From Straminergon stramineum (lineage: Eukaryota; Streptophyta; Bryopsida; Hypnales; Calliergonaceae): a stretch of DNA of 64,000 nt. Made by a program: the position numbers and the translations under genes. The notes below the pieces were generated by a model. It had not been told where the DNA came from and ran no database searches. It saw nothing but the letters and a program-made list of their open reading frames with translations. The stretch covers positions 16,247,350 to 16,311,349 of the forward strand of contig OY987271.1 in NCBI GenBank assembly GCA_963920665.1, written 5' to 3'. Position 1 is the stretch's first letter, and the number at the start of each line of letters is the position of its first letter. This document shows, piece after piece, positions 37,459-56,394 of this stretch.

Positions 37459-38240
37459 TAGATCTGAACCCTTGAATGCTCAGTTGGTTACATGATTAAA
37501 ATTGAAATCTAATATTCCTAAATTCAAAAAATGGATGGCTTTCATCTTGGTTCTCTTCTACTCCATGCCTTGGAGTTTAGTTGGATAGAGTTTTATTTTG
37601 TCTTTGTATCTTATTTTATGACACTATCACTTTTAAAAGGAAAAAAAGAACTTTCATCTTGGTCAGTTAGCCCACTATGGTTTGGGCCCATAATCTAATT
37701 AGCTTGTGTTCAATAAAACTGATTCAATTCATGCTTGAATGAAATTTTATGCAAGTATATATTAAACCACCCTCACAAAAAGATACACACTTTCAAGTGA
37801 CAATTTATATATCTATCTCTTTCATGGTCCCATGTGAACCCATGTCTTAAGCCCTCTACAACTTGCCGGTTGTTGTTCAAGAGTAGTAGTGTTCTTCTCT
37901 ATTTTCTTATAACGAATTCTCTTTCATTCGAATCAAAGAAAGAAAGAAAATTTAATTTTGTTCACACTTAATAATCTTGGCCTATTCTTGGAGAATAAAG
38001 GAGAGAGATCATGTAGAGAAGTTATGCTTCATTTTGTCTTCTATTTGAAGGAACTACTTGCATACAATTCTTTGACATGTTGTTTTTGAAGTCTTTGAAT
38101 TTTTTGAAGTCTAAAACCAAATTATTTAGAAATTGGTGTTGAATAAGGTTAGTATGTTTTACAAAATGGTAGATAGAAACTTTTCGACTCACTAGATTCT
38201 AATTATAGATGTCTAGTACCAAACAAATGTAAGCAAAGTA
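37459..38240. other. Gene-free AT-rich stretch
   Basis: No coding signal or element boundary seen. Confidence 0.5.
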
Positions 38241-38568
38241 AGGCAGGAGGTTTATAAGTGCCCAAGGTTAAAGAGCTATAAATTAATTTGGGGAGGTTAG
38301 ACTTCTTGAAAATAATTTTGTAGTAAATTTCTCTTGAAAGACAAATGGAATTGGCATTTAACTCATGTCATTTAATATTTTTTTGAGCTTTGTGGAATTG
38401 GTTATGAATTTTTGAAGTTACAACATAGTAGTCATTGAAAGTGTCCACCTCTTGAAATGCACAATATTTGTCCATTGCTGGTGCAATGAGAAAGAAAAAT
38501 GTACAAACAATGTACATTTCAAGAGGTGGACGTTTTTATAGCCCAAGTGCTTTATGGACCTCCTACCT
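38241..38568 (-). mobile_element. MITE-2, inverted copy
   Basis: Ends AGGCAGGAGGTTTATAAG and the complement of AGGTAGGAGGTCCATAAAG. TA precedes the left end. The interior is the reverse complement of the 22.4-kb copy, including CCACCTCTTGAAATGCACAA. Confidence 0.75.
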
Positions 38569-38579
38569 AGTACAAAAAT

Positions 38580-39860
38580 CATCCCCCTAGAGGAGGTGTT
38601 TTCACAGGACTTGTTGGGTACTTCTTGCTGCGGTTTGGTTGCCATGACCAAAATTATTGCGTCTTCCATCACTCCAAACAATGCAGCACTTATTCAAAAA
38701 TTGATTGACATTTCCACAGTTTTTTCAATAATTCCAACTGCAGTGATGAGAATCCCTTCACGGGTACCATGATCCACAGTAATTGCAGTGTTTTTGTGTA
38801 GTCACTTGATATCTTATTAGCCAATTGGCTTGTTTATAATTAGAATGTCTTTCTTTAGTTTGTGAAAGTAAACCGTGAATTAGAATAACTTTCGTTCATG
38901 GATTTGACTGGTGGAGTGATTGACAGGTTCCAACTTATTGTTGTAAGGGGTCAAAACTCTTAAAAATCGTGAGATTGTATGCACACATTCCCACAGAGCA
39001 ACTGAACCCCTTGCCTGTATTCATCCCGAGATGTCTGTTGAAACAAATATATAAAGAAATTCTCGCAACTATAGCATCCCATCCCGAATTCCCAAGTCAC
39101 GTTATTGACGTATTTCACTGAAGCTTGTCTTCTATTCTGGGGACCCACATCAACAGTCGCAATGTTTTTATGTCACAGCATCATTTTCCCAGAAAACACG
39201 AGTGAAGAACCTTTTGACCGAGTTACAGGCATCTCTGGAGATACTACAGTAATTAAGTCAGTCACACCTTGTATGCCATTTCCGTTCGGTTCTTTCCTCA
39301 CTTTCGGTTGATGGTGTCATGGTGTAATCTAAACTTCGGCTACAGCTCCCGTAGCCTGTGGCCAAGATTGAAAGCATCTACGAACTTATCCTCACCGAAA
39401 AGCAATCAGACAAAGTTGAAGCAGTGAGAGAGATTTTTGAAATCATCAAACACTGTACCAACTCCGGCTGCACAAGCACTTGTATGCTGTAGAATGTTCC
39501 GCGTCAGACAAGGTCTCAAAAAGTTTAGGATTCAAAAATTTCAAACCTGTAATTTTGGTATATTGGTATATCACGCCATACTCCATCAATCCCTTGCATC
39601 CATACCCTTCTTTGTTGATCTAGATATGAAGTTCAAGCTCGGGGTTGAGTAGATGCTATTACAACTTTCCCTACCAACAGTCACTAAGGAATATTTCCAT
39701 GTGGGATATCCATTTGCTTGCGAGAAGTCTCCAGCAATCGGGCAATTTTTTGTTTCTTAGGCATCTGCGAATACAAAGGCAATTGGTGAAGTTGGTGTCA
39801 TCTTGTAGTCTCTCATACATTTCTTACCCTGCAATATTCAATAAAAACAGATGATGCAAA
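38580..39860 (-). pseudogene. Possible decayed multi-exon gene
   Basis: Raised GC and several coding-like minus-strand pieces, each interrupted. Examples: MPKKQKIARLLETSRKQMDI after a good acceptor at about 39765; AGVGTVFDDFKNLSHCFNF then a TGA at about 39400; VSPEMPVTRSKGSSLVFSG then a TGA near 39165; and a hydrophobic piece with a TGA at about 38705. The opposite strand is also open over some of these (for example KIESIYELILTEKQSDKVEA at 39365-39425), so strand is uncertain. No family recognised. Confidence 0.3.
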
Positions 39861-40024
39861 TACCATATATTTTCATGGAATGTGAGCCAGCTCCGTAAAA
39901 AATGCATCTACCAAAGGCATCTGCTTGTATGTACCTATTTTGGAGAGTATCTACCTTGAATCTTTGAATCAATTAGGCCAAAAATACTGTGATGCCATAA
40001 TACATTATGTTATATAGCTTGGGG

Positions 40025-41607
40025 TCATGAATCACACGATTTCAGGCCAGAGTTCATGGCAGCACTAAGGGCATGTTCTCCCTCACGTTCAGCTTTAGCA
40101 AGTACTTTCCTGGTCATTTTCCGAAAGACTAGCTGTTTCATTCTCACCACTCCTAAAGAGCAGCACAAGTTTGTTTCAAAAAAAAAAAAAAGAGCAGCAC
40201 AAGAGGAATGAACCTCCATTTCAAATTGGTCCCTATAATAGGAAAGTGCATATAATGAATCATTCGGTGTTCAAAACCTTAACAGACGGATTTCTTTCCA
40301 CCAACAAATCTCGTATGTGCGGCTGAAAACGAGGAATCACTGTTCTTACTTAAGGAGATATGCTTTGTCATTATTATGAGAATAATTGTGACTAAGAATT
40401 GGTTTGAAGTTACACGAATACTTACTTTCAGATCCTTGCTCTGAGTTCGTCTCTACATGGAGCTTAATATCACCTCGATTTTCTTCCTCAATGCCGCATT
40501 TGTCTTGCTTCAAGTGTTGGTCCACCGGGTCCAATCCACCCTGTAAGAGACCCATTCAATCATAATAGGCACTGTAGTTTTATAATTGAGCTCAATCGAT
40601 GCCTTCTTTATCCCGCACACTTAAAGTAAAATTAAGTTAAGAGAAGAATTTCTAGAACACCAATTTGCTACAGATGTTCTGTACTCAGGTTCAATATATC
40701 CAACAGGGTGATGACCTTCAAATAATTTCAAGATTACTCAAAAACCTCAAATGAAGGTATGCGAGTTCTCATAGAATAAGTGATGGAATTAGAGTCACAG
40801 TAGTAAATGTTCCGAAGAACCAAGGCTTGTGCCCTGCTTCTAGCCGGATTTCTTTAGTAACTGCATCCACATACCATCGGCTTCAATTACAGAGCACTCA
40901 ACAAATGTACGACCAAGAAACTCACACCATCAGTCATACATCCTGCGATGATACACAAAATCTCTTCAGGTGAAAATATCCAAGCCAATCGGCATTTCTG
41001 CACCTCACATGCTGCTTGCTGAATACAAGGTGTAATGACAACAGACAATGACTGGAATGGCCTTATGGCTTCGCAGATGGTGCCCAACTTATAATCATTT
41101 GGAGAAAACCCAGCCGCAGAGGGAGTCTAGAACATTTAACCGTGTTACAATTGGCAGGGTTTAAGGCGACTAAATTTTCTAGAATACCTCTGAAGGAGTT
41201 TTCCTCAATGTAGCGAATGTATATTACAATCATGCACAAACATATCTGTGATGGTAAATGCAACTGTTCAGGATGCACATCAAAACAGCTCACATGCTAA
41301 GCTCCGAAACCCTAAAGCTAATGCGTCAACTAGAAGTAGAGGCCGATATCAATCTAGATACAGTATTAGAAGATAACTCCAACAATTGTCTACACAAAAC
41401 CCCAAGCCCTAACTCCAATAGTCATCACAAGTGCATGTCTGAAGTTGAGATTGGCAACGGCTAAAATGATTGATTCCCGGCGCATATTCATCAACACGAA
41501 AGGAGAGGAAGAATACCTGAGAGTCCACTACTAACACGCCATGACTCCAGTGTCGATGTCCAGAATTCAAGTTCTGTGATGTCGAAATTGGCGTGAAAAT
41601 CTTGCAT
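40025..41607 (-). CDS. Small unknown protein, about 206 aa, divergent partner of the RecQ gene
   Basis: The modelled exons are 41607-41517, 41263-41238, 41126-40928, 40860-40799, 40540-40426 and 40152-40025. All are bounded by GT-AG and close in phase (621 bases). The ATG at 41607 is the first on the transcript side and begins MQDFHANFDITELEFWTSTL. Exon 3 (SPNDYKLGTICEAIRPFQSL ... FSPEEILCIIAGC) is the best supported. Exon 2 is tiny and its donor (TTT|GTGCAT) is weak, so residues 31-39 are the least certain. The C-terminal third is charged and Lys/Arg-rich (KQLVFRKMTRKVLAKAEREG), with no signal peptide or membrane segment. I do not recognise the family. The start codons of this gene and the helicase are 706 bases apart, head-to-head, so they may share a promoter; a common role is only a guess. 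Confidence 0.6.
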
Positions 41608-42312
41608 GAAACTGGGCCTAGAACTGCAAGCTGAAGGCCGCCTCGAAATTTCCCCAACAACCACGATTCACAAAGTGGCAACGGGTTTCGCAAAGGGTTT
41701 AGGGTTTTACGGTATAGTCACTGATGCCGTCCTGTCACCGTGTGTTCCCCATTTACCGTGAGCAGGGTTTTACGTTGCTTCGTGCTAATGCCATTTGTGC
41801 AGAGATGATGTGGTTGTCGTCTTTGCTGTAGAATGTGATGCTTCTTGGTCAATGGAACTACTTTTCGTTTGATTCTGGCTGAGGATTTGTGTTTTGTGTT
41901 TGTAGCTGCGTTGCTTTCGTACTCGGGTGCGGCGCGCATTGTAATTTTCAGCTTTGGAAGTTTTTCCAGGTGTGTTAGATTCTGGGAATCGAATGAGATC
42001 ATCTGCATTTATGGTTGCCGGTGCTGCATTGGTTTTCACTCCAAGGAAGATGGAATTTCGGATATCTGAATAAGCGCCAAGACTGTAGTGCAGAGGAGAT
42101 TAATCTGCAGTGTAGCTAACTTAGCGTGCGTTTTTGCAGCTGCGGTTGTAATTTGTTTTCGGTTGAGAAATCCTAATCCCTTTGCTCCTCTGCCTGCGTT
42201 GGTACCCACATAATTAGGGTGTTTTTGGGTCACAAAGGATGATGAAGAGAAGAAATTGATCCTCCTGCTGCCAGAAATTACAGCTGCTGTCGTTGATCAA
42301 ATATTGGCAGCG
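41608..42312. promoter_or_regulatory. Shared upstream region of two divergent genes, with telo-box
   Basis: The 705 bases between the two start codons contain GGGTTTAGGGTTTTACGG at 41695-41712, a telo-box (AAACCCTAA on the minus strand), a motif known from promoters of plant replication and ribosomal-protein genes. Both 5' leaders must lie here. No strong TATA box was seen for the helicase, and an intron in its leader cannot be excluded. Confidence 0.5.
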
Positions 42313-49626
<7,314 letters not shown>

Positions 49627-50260
49627 GGAGAACCCTTTTATTCATCTCAAGTGTGGTGAAGATAGCACGTTTGCTGGAGACTCGCTTTGTGGGACGTGGC
49701 GCCACTCTGAAATGGGCTGAAGACTACAAGCCGTCAGTCATTCATTGTCTGATGGAAATGACGCACAATTCTTGTGGAGACTGATAAATTAGTCATGCTC
49801 GAAGGCACTAGGAAATACTAATGTGGGCGTCCTCTCACCCCAACCTCTCACTTTTGTCAATATGGCAAGATTTTTTCACCTGAAGCGCACTGCGGAACAA
49901 GATATAGGAACACCAGAAGCTCTCTAGTATGAGAGGCTTTCTTACTAGTGAGCTATTATCAGGTGTTTGATTTTGGTTGCACGTACAGAGCTGGCACCCA
50001 GAAGCAAACCAAATTATAACCTCAAGAAGCAGGACTGCATTCACGACCTGCGGATCGAGAATTTTGGAGATGTAATTATTGATGTTGGTTTAATTTTAAT
50101 TTTTTTTGGACACAAATGAAAAGAAGATTTCATTGCCCCAATGAAGTAAATACAATCCAGGCCCAAGGCCCAAAACAGGAGTGCTTTTGATGTTGCTTTT
50201 GACTGGGTAAGCGTGCGCCGTGTGGTGTTTCCTGGATTACACGAAGCAAATAGTCTTCTT
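49627..50260. other. 3' flank of the helicase gene with a LINE tail
   Basis: Probable 3' UTR for the first few hundred bases. At about 50100-50190 a poly-T run precedes GGACACAAATGAAAAGAAGA, 'tttcattgcccc' and 'aatacaatccaggcccaaggccc': a minus-oriented LINE 3' tail with more body than most copies in the window. Confidence 0.5.
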
Positions 50261-50826
50261 TTAACCCCTAAAGGACCGAGGCACAGTTTGGGCAGAAATT
50301 GTCGAAAACTGCAAGAAAAAAATGAAAAAAAAAAAGTTTTTTTTCATAATTCAACTGTACAAATTTGTACTAGACTTCTTTGGGAACATGTGGAAAAAAA
50401 TTTAGAAACTTTGACCGCATGGATTGAAAGATTATAATGTTTGAAGTTAGGTGAAAAAGTTTTTTTCCAACCTTGCTAGATAGGGCTTGCAACCTTTAAC
50501 TCCTTCTAGAATGAGATTCTTAACTAAACATGGTTATTTTTTTTTGACATTTGCATCTTGTATCATGTAAACTACACACTTGTCAAATTTCAAAATCATA
50601 TGAAGAGTTTTGCACATGCTACCTAAAGCTACTTGAGTTGCCCACAAAGTTTAGGGTAGCATAACTTTTGATTTGGGCATCCAATCCGAAAAAAAATTCA
50701 AGAAGAAGGTATGCAGTTACACATTATGTCCAAATTTCATGAACATCCAACCAAAAATGACTTCATAGGAACCTCCCCAAGATTTCTTGCGTACTTGGAA
50801 CAAACACTTGGTCCTTTAGGGGTTAA
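50261..50826 (+). mobile_element. TTAA-A family element, short copy
   Basis: TTAA at 50261-50264 and 50823-50826. Ends CCCCTAAAGGACCGAGG and, inverted, CCCCTAAAGGACCAAG; 558 bases between. The interior carries GATTGAAAGATTATAATGTT as in the 19.4- and 20.9-kb copies. Non-coding. Confidence 0.88.
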
Positions 50827-51071
50827 AGAGGTACTTCAGTACTTGCCATCCCATACACTGCTGCTTTGGATGATACAGTCTCTTGCTTATGTACAGATCA
50901 TTTCTGTTTCTTTGACATATGTTTATGACACAAGTCAAGGACATCAATTGACTGCATAATGGTCTAAGTCAATTAGATTTGTCAATTTCTTTTTTTAATG
51001 GTTGCCTAATTTGTGTAAGCTTACATACTCGCTTATATTTTTTTGGTGTTCCATTCCAAGCAGGAATGTTA

Positions 51072-51619
51072 AGGTAGGAGGTGCAGAAACTGCCCACTTA
51101 AGAGCATTCTGGCTTAGGATGTCTTCTATGCTGATTAAAGCATTTTCTAACAAATTTTCAGAGAAAGAAGAGAACAAGACACATCCATCACAATTTGATT
51201 TGTAATTTTTAGAGTTAAACTGAATTAGATATGATTTTCTAAATATCACAATAGTAGGGTGCTTTTTGAATCCATAGGTACTGCCATGAAATGGCGAACA
51301 CTTGTCCTTTAATGGTGCAAATGGAGTCCCAAAATGAAGGTGTGCTACCCTAAAACTGCAGCAACATGGTGCATTTAATTGTCTAGGATGACACAAAGTC
51401 TCCCACCACTCATAACTCCACATTATGTACACTGAAATTTTGTCAACTTCCTAATCAAACTCAATCCCCAACCATTCCTAAAACTGTGCAATGAGAATCC
51501 CAAATTGGCATCAATGCAGTGAGTACTTCAATGGGCCATTTTTCATTCCTACAGTGACAATTCCTGATACCTTCTAGGAACAGTTCTTTGAGCATGGGCA
51601 GAGTTTGCACCTCCTACCT
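51072..51619 (+). mobile_element. MITE-2 relative, 548 bp
   Basis: TA on both sides (51070-51071, 51620-51621). TIRs of about 26 bases begin AGGTAGGAGGTGCAGAAACT and, inverted, AGGTAGGAGGTGCAAACTCT. A 145-codon minus-strand frame inside (51432-50995) runs beyond the element and shows no domain. Confidence 0.88.
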
Positions 51620-53053
51620 TACTTTTGAAGCTTTTGGTTTGTGTTTAGATTATAATTTCCTTCCTTTCTTTGATCTTGGTATTCTAGCATCTGTGAAGCT
51701 TCTATATTACCTGCTTCTGTACTTTGAAACAGAGTATGGATGGGCTGATTCCACTTCCTCAGAATCATCTAAGTTAGAAGAGTAGAGTACGGATTTGTCA
51801 CTCTTTCCACAGGTGGAGTTTACGTAAGTGGTACCCACTGCTCGTGGCTTACGTGAGAAGAAAGTTTTGTTGACAGATTCAGATGGATATCGTTTGCTGA
51901 TAGGTTGAATTTGACAAGATCTATTGAATGGAGTTAACTTAGCATTTGAAAATATGTTACTCAGATTTGGAAATGGTGAATGATTTGTTAATTGTAAAAT
52001 TGAATGGCACAGTGTAACTTGTGACTGACATATATCTGTTTGTGGTCCAGGCTTGTTTTACTTATTGAAATGATGGCATCCGGCAACAAACTGTTTTATA
52101 GCAAACAAGATAATAGACTGAAGCTAAGTTAGATCTCCTAACTGAACTCTTTCAAAACAACAAAACACTTAGCAAAGACACAAGAGAGAGGTTGCCACAA
52201 AAAGACTTCAACTTTGAAGTTCATGTTCTGTTATTATTTGAAACACCAAAACAGGACAAACAATATTCAGTTAACATACCATACCAGGCTGTCAGGTTTT
52301 GTGAAAACAAATGCCAAAATGTTAGGAATATTATTTAATATCTTTCTATAAATTTTGCATGTAGAAAACACAAATTTTGAGGAAGTACTTCTACTTTTAA
52401 CACATGCCAATTTTATTTTGCCAAATGTAATTAAATATTCCACATGAAGTATTGATCCTAGTAACCAGGTACGGTATTTTGATTTCCATCACGTATTCAC
52501 TCAATTTGTGCCCTTGCCTCCACAAGATTAGGGGGGGCAGTTCTACATCCCAATGTATGCAACAAATTTGTGTTTTCCTTTCTCTTCCTATAAAGGCTAA
52601 TTTCCCAATTACAAAAATGAAACCATAAGTTGGGTGCTCTGTAGTTGAATCACTTGCTTTGTTGTATTGGGATCTCTTTTAGCAATAGTTTTGACACACT
52701 TGGGAAGAAGGAAGTTTAATCAAAGGCTAAGTATCGTTCTAATACATCAAAACCTAGGTCATGTCATGTCTCATAAGTGAGACATTGATCACACCCATCA
52801 TGGGTGTGGTAGTTCTGAAATGGCTAAGTTGATTTTACATTTCAACTTGTGTTTTGGGGATTTCAATTTGCACAAATGATGGTGATGTTGACCTTGCTCT
52901 AACTTTCAATAATGTTTAGTGAGGATCATTTCATTTTGAGCAAAACTTATAACTCCATTTTATTGTCTTGAATCCACCTACTCAAGCTTCAATAACTGGA
53001 TGATATCATTAATATTGGAAGATTACAATAACTTCAAAGTTCCAACCCACCTA
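51620..53053. other. Gene-free AT-rich stretch
   Basis: No exon-like frame. No element boundary recognised. Confidence 0.5.
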
Positions 53054-53402
53054 TAGTAGAACCACCCATTACCAATCACATAGGCATTTTGTGCATGATT
53101 GGGCCTAGAGGAAGGCATTGTTAATTTTTTGCCTGGTAGAGAGATAGAAATGATGGGTGTTGTCAAAATTCCATCATTTTTTTCCTTCAATTCAAATTGT
53201 TATGAATTTTAGAAGCCCAAAGTTGGCTTGCACCTATCCCCAACACATAGATTCTTCCAACACTCCTCATCTAAAGACTAATTTTGACTCTCAAAATGAG
53301 GGACATGTGTCATAACAGTGATGGCTAGAAGTTAATTATGCCTTCTACTACTCCAGATCATGCACAAAATGCTTAAGTGGCTAGTAATGGGTGGTTCTAC
53401 CA
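53054..53402 (+). mobile_element. MITE-3, intact copy with 65-bp TIRs
   Basis: 349 bases, TA at 53052-53053 and 53403-53404. TIRs pair over about 65 bases, starting GTAGAACCACCCATTAC and including GCATTTTGTGCATGAT. One TIR holds TTAA (53373-53376), the site occupied by two insertions in the 24.93-26.53 kb copy. Confidence 0.9.
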
Positions 53403-53486
53403 TACTTAAGTTCCAATCCACTAGTTTTGAGAGCCCACAATAAAGTTAACTTCTATACATTATTACAACTTTGTTTCATTTTTTCC

Positions 53487-53716
53487 TTAACCTCTAAATG
53501 ACACGGCGGACATTTTTAGTCTGATGAATGTCAAGGAATTCTCCTCTGTAGGACAGAATTGCAACTATTCATCCTCGGAATAAGGGTTGAAAAAAGGAGA
53601 TCTTCTACAGTAGTTTGACTCCCAATCAATATTTTTTATTTTTTTAAAGTAGAGGATGTCACACGATTTCAAAATGCCTGATTTCCACGGTCACCAGCCC
53701 AGAGTTGAAGGGTTAA
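53487..53716 (+). mobile_element. TTAA-B family element
   Basis: TTAA at 53487-53490 and 53713-53716. It starts CCTCTAAATGACACGG and ends AGTTGAAGGG. The interior aligns with the 15.5-kb copy ('gatcttctacagtagtttgac', 'gatttccacggtcac'). Confidence 0.7.
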
Positions 53717-55006
53717 ATTCCTCCTTGCATACTACCTGCCTTGATGACACTTTTGCTCCACTTGTCACAAAGCGAATGTCTTTGCAATCTTGTAAGTTGT
53801 AAGTAGTCAAGTATCTATTCCTACCCTGGTTCTCCTCTGAAACAATTATTGCGACTAATAAGGTATCAAACAAAGAAAGTTGTTGGCATGATTGTCACCT
53901 GCAAAGGGAAAAAACTAAAGTTTAACTTATTATTACAGGTGTGCCAAAATGAAGATCCAATTGAAGTCACATGAGTGGGAACCGCACAAGTCACAGATGA
54001 CAATGCAAGTTCAACTTTGTTTCTAAGATAGGAATGAAAAAAATCCGTCGTTCACTTGTGAAAGCAGGTGAGACAGTTCACGCACCTCAAGGTCAAAGAA
54101 TGACTTTAAAATGGGAAAGGAGGGGCACAAGTCAAAGAGGCCAGCTTGGAAAGCTGGACTAGTGGAATTAATTTTTCGGTCCTGGGGACGTACTAAAGAG
54201 TACCGTTCGTACAGATCGGTCCTGCTTTATACTATGTCAGTCCTGGCTCTAAATTTATTTTTTTCATAAACTATAACTTCAGAATTACCCCAATTTATCA
54301 TCAAACTTTTACAGGTAGTTGGTCTATAAGTAGTTGACTATTGACCTTTCAGTGTCACTTTTTTTTTTTTTTGAAACAAATGAAATTCAGTGGTACTTTT
54401 TATAGTGTTTGAAGAGTTGAAAAGACAAGTTGTTTATACAAGTGAGGTGGTCAAAGTTAAGATAATCTATGTGGGATATGAAAATTAGGATCAATAGGAG
54501 TTCAACGGTTTATAATTAAGTCACACGTAGAAATTGTAGTGAAAATAATTTAATTTAAATTTTTTTTTTTTTGGACACAAGTGAAACGGAATTTCATTGT
54601 AGAGATGAAATACAGCAAACTACTAGCCAAGTAGGAGGAAATAGAACAAGAACGGTGTGATCGTGAGGCTCTGTCTTAAGTCAACAATAATATTGATATT
54701 AGAGAAATTAAACAATTTTTTTAAACCAAATTAAATAGTGAAAATTTGATAAGGGTGATTTCATGTTAGGAAGCAAGGATTGAAACTATTTGCATTAATC
54801 TTGATTATAAGATGTTGATAAAGAATTTGTAAAACATAATTTTAAAAATGAATATTCTATTAATTTAAAGAATAATATTGAAAAAATGAAAGTCAAATAT
54901 AAAAATAGTTATTTTCAATCCATGCAATTGAATGTGAAGCAATGAAGAATTTTTTATATCTTTAGTAATAATAATACATAAGAATTCTATATTGTACTAA
55001 AATAAT
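53717..55006. other. Gene-free stretch with two LINE tails
   Basis: Poly-T runs at about 54360 (then GAAACAAATGAAATTCAGTG) and 54562 (then GGACACAAGTGAAACGGAAT, continuing to about 54640) are minus-oriented LINE tails. The remainder is AT-rich. Confidence 0.5.
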
Positions 55007-56068
55007 CTACATTAAATGCCGCTTGGATCCTAGAGCAATCATCTCTCTTAGTTCTTCTAATTGGTCTTTTGAAGACTCTATAACATAGATTTTGGATGTT
55101 CTCATTGGTAGTTTTGATAATATGTTGGACACTTGATTAGCAACACCTATTAAGACTAATGACCAATCGTTGGGCATATAACTTTTAATGAGAGATATAA
55201 TAGCTGCTTTTCCATGTTGTGAGTAATTTATGTCTTCATCATTCAAAACAAATCGAATTTTAGGATCAACATCACTTGGAAAATTTGGTTTGAAATTGGT
55301 ATTTCCAATTGAAGATGAAATTATAAAAATTACTTCACTGACTGCTTCAATGCTAATTTTGGAATTGCTACTAGAATCAACTACTATTTGTTTCCTTATG
55401 TTTTGTGGAAAATGATAGGAACCTCCAAATATGAAATGGGGAGTTTGGATATTTAACTTTGATTTTAATTGGGAGTGAGCTCCAAGAGGTAATAACAAAA
55501 TCGCATTCCACCTTTTGTTTTTGTGAGTCCATTTGGCCATATTATGACCAAAAGATTCATAATCACTAATAGTCCAATTAGCCTTGTCTTTCATTTTTCC
55601 TCCGTATCTAGTATCAAAAACAAACAAAGCATCTTCAAAAATACCTATTGGATCTTCTTGAATAGAGCCCAACTTTGCTGCTATTTCAATAGGTTTCAAC
55701 ATTTTCAAACCTATTGTATTTTTGATGGTCTTCGCATATTTCCAAGTCCATTGCTTGTATGGCTTTGATAAATGTTTTGGAACGCTTTTATGAAGGTGGT
55801 AGATTTCTCTTGGAATTAATTTCTCCAATTTCTTTAACTTGGAGAGATCTTCTTTAGACATCCACTTAATTGCAGTAAAATCACCCCATAATCCACCAAT
55901 AGTAGCACTTATTGACATTTTTTCTATATAGTGATCTTCATTTAAAACTACTCCGTTATGTAAATCATGTAGAAAAGATTCATTTAATTCCATTGATCTA
56001 GTTTCACATTTTTTTGAGTATTTATTGCTAAACATTGTTTTAAATGGCGCATTACGTTTCTTCACAAA
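55007..56068 (-). CDS. Degenerate DNA amino-methyltransferase-like ORF
   Basis: An uninterrupted 353-codon frame. It opens after a possible acceptor (AACAAG|TTTGTG) at 56069, in phase with the RPA-like exon ending at 56395, so it may be that gene's last exon; an internal ATG lies at 56035. The layout resembles N4/N6 DNA methyltransferases with motif IV before motif I. A DTRYGG segment (151-156, counted from 56065) stands where DPPYG is expected, with WTISDYESFGHNMAKW after it. Near the C-terminus, GKAAIISLIKSYMPNDW (285-301) looks like the helix preceding motif I, and IYVIESSKDQLEELREMI (326-343) looks like motifs II-III. The Gly-rich SAM loop is replaced by LVLIGVANQ, and the catalytic DPPY is altered, so activity is doubtful. 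Codon use is AT-rich like the surrounding DNA. The assignment is inference from motif order. Confidence 0.45.
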   Translation of the reverse strand, partial: FVKKRNAPFKTMFSNKYSKKCETRSMELNESFLHDLHNGVVLNEDHYIEKMSISATIGGLWGDFTAIKWMSKEDLSKLKKLEKLIPREIYHLHKSVPKHLSKPYKQWTWKYAKTIKNTIGLKMLKPIEIAAKLGSIQEDPIGIFEDALFVFDTRYGGKMKDKANWTISDYESFGHNMAKWTHKNKRWNAILLLPLGAHSQLKSKLNIQTPHFIFGGSYHFPQNIRKQIVVDSSSNSKISIEAVSEVIFIISSSIGNTNFKPNFPSDVDPKIRFVLNDEDINYSQHGKAAIISLIKSYMPNDWSLVLIGVANQVSNILSKLPMRTSKIYVIESSKDQLEELREMIALGSKRHLM

Positions 56069-56256
56069 CTTGTTGATGATTCAGAATATCGTAGTAAGTA
56101 TGCAACAGAATCAAATAAACAATCTCATACATTATATTTGTAACTTATATTGCGTCTAAGATTATAACATTTCAATTTTTCATCTAATTTTGCCATGTCA
56201 TCATATGAATACAAATTTTTCCACAAATTATACAAACCTATACAAAATTGCTACAG

Positions 56257-56305
56257 TACAAATATACAAATATACAAATACACAAATGTACAAATATACA
56301 AATAT
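56257..56305 (+). repeat. ATACAAAT-type tandem repeat
   Basis: About six imperfect 8-10 base units (ATACAAATAT / ACACAAATGT) within the presumed intron between the RPA-like and methyltransferase-like exons. Confidence 0.7.
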
Positions 56306-56394
56306 ATCTCCAAAAGCAATATTAAAATATTAGTTTAATAAAACAAATTTATTGAAATAAAATTCAAATAAAAGTATAAAGTACATGCAATTAC

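Noticed and set aside
40868..40921. Minus-strand peptide FLGRTFVECSVIEADG between exons 3 and 4 of the small gene, first read as a frameshift
   Set aside because: It lies inside a 67-base GT-AG intron that restores phase between the two exons, so no frameshift is needed.
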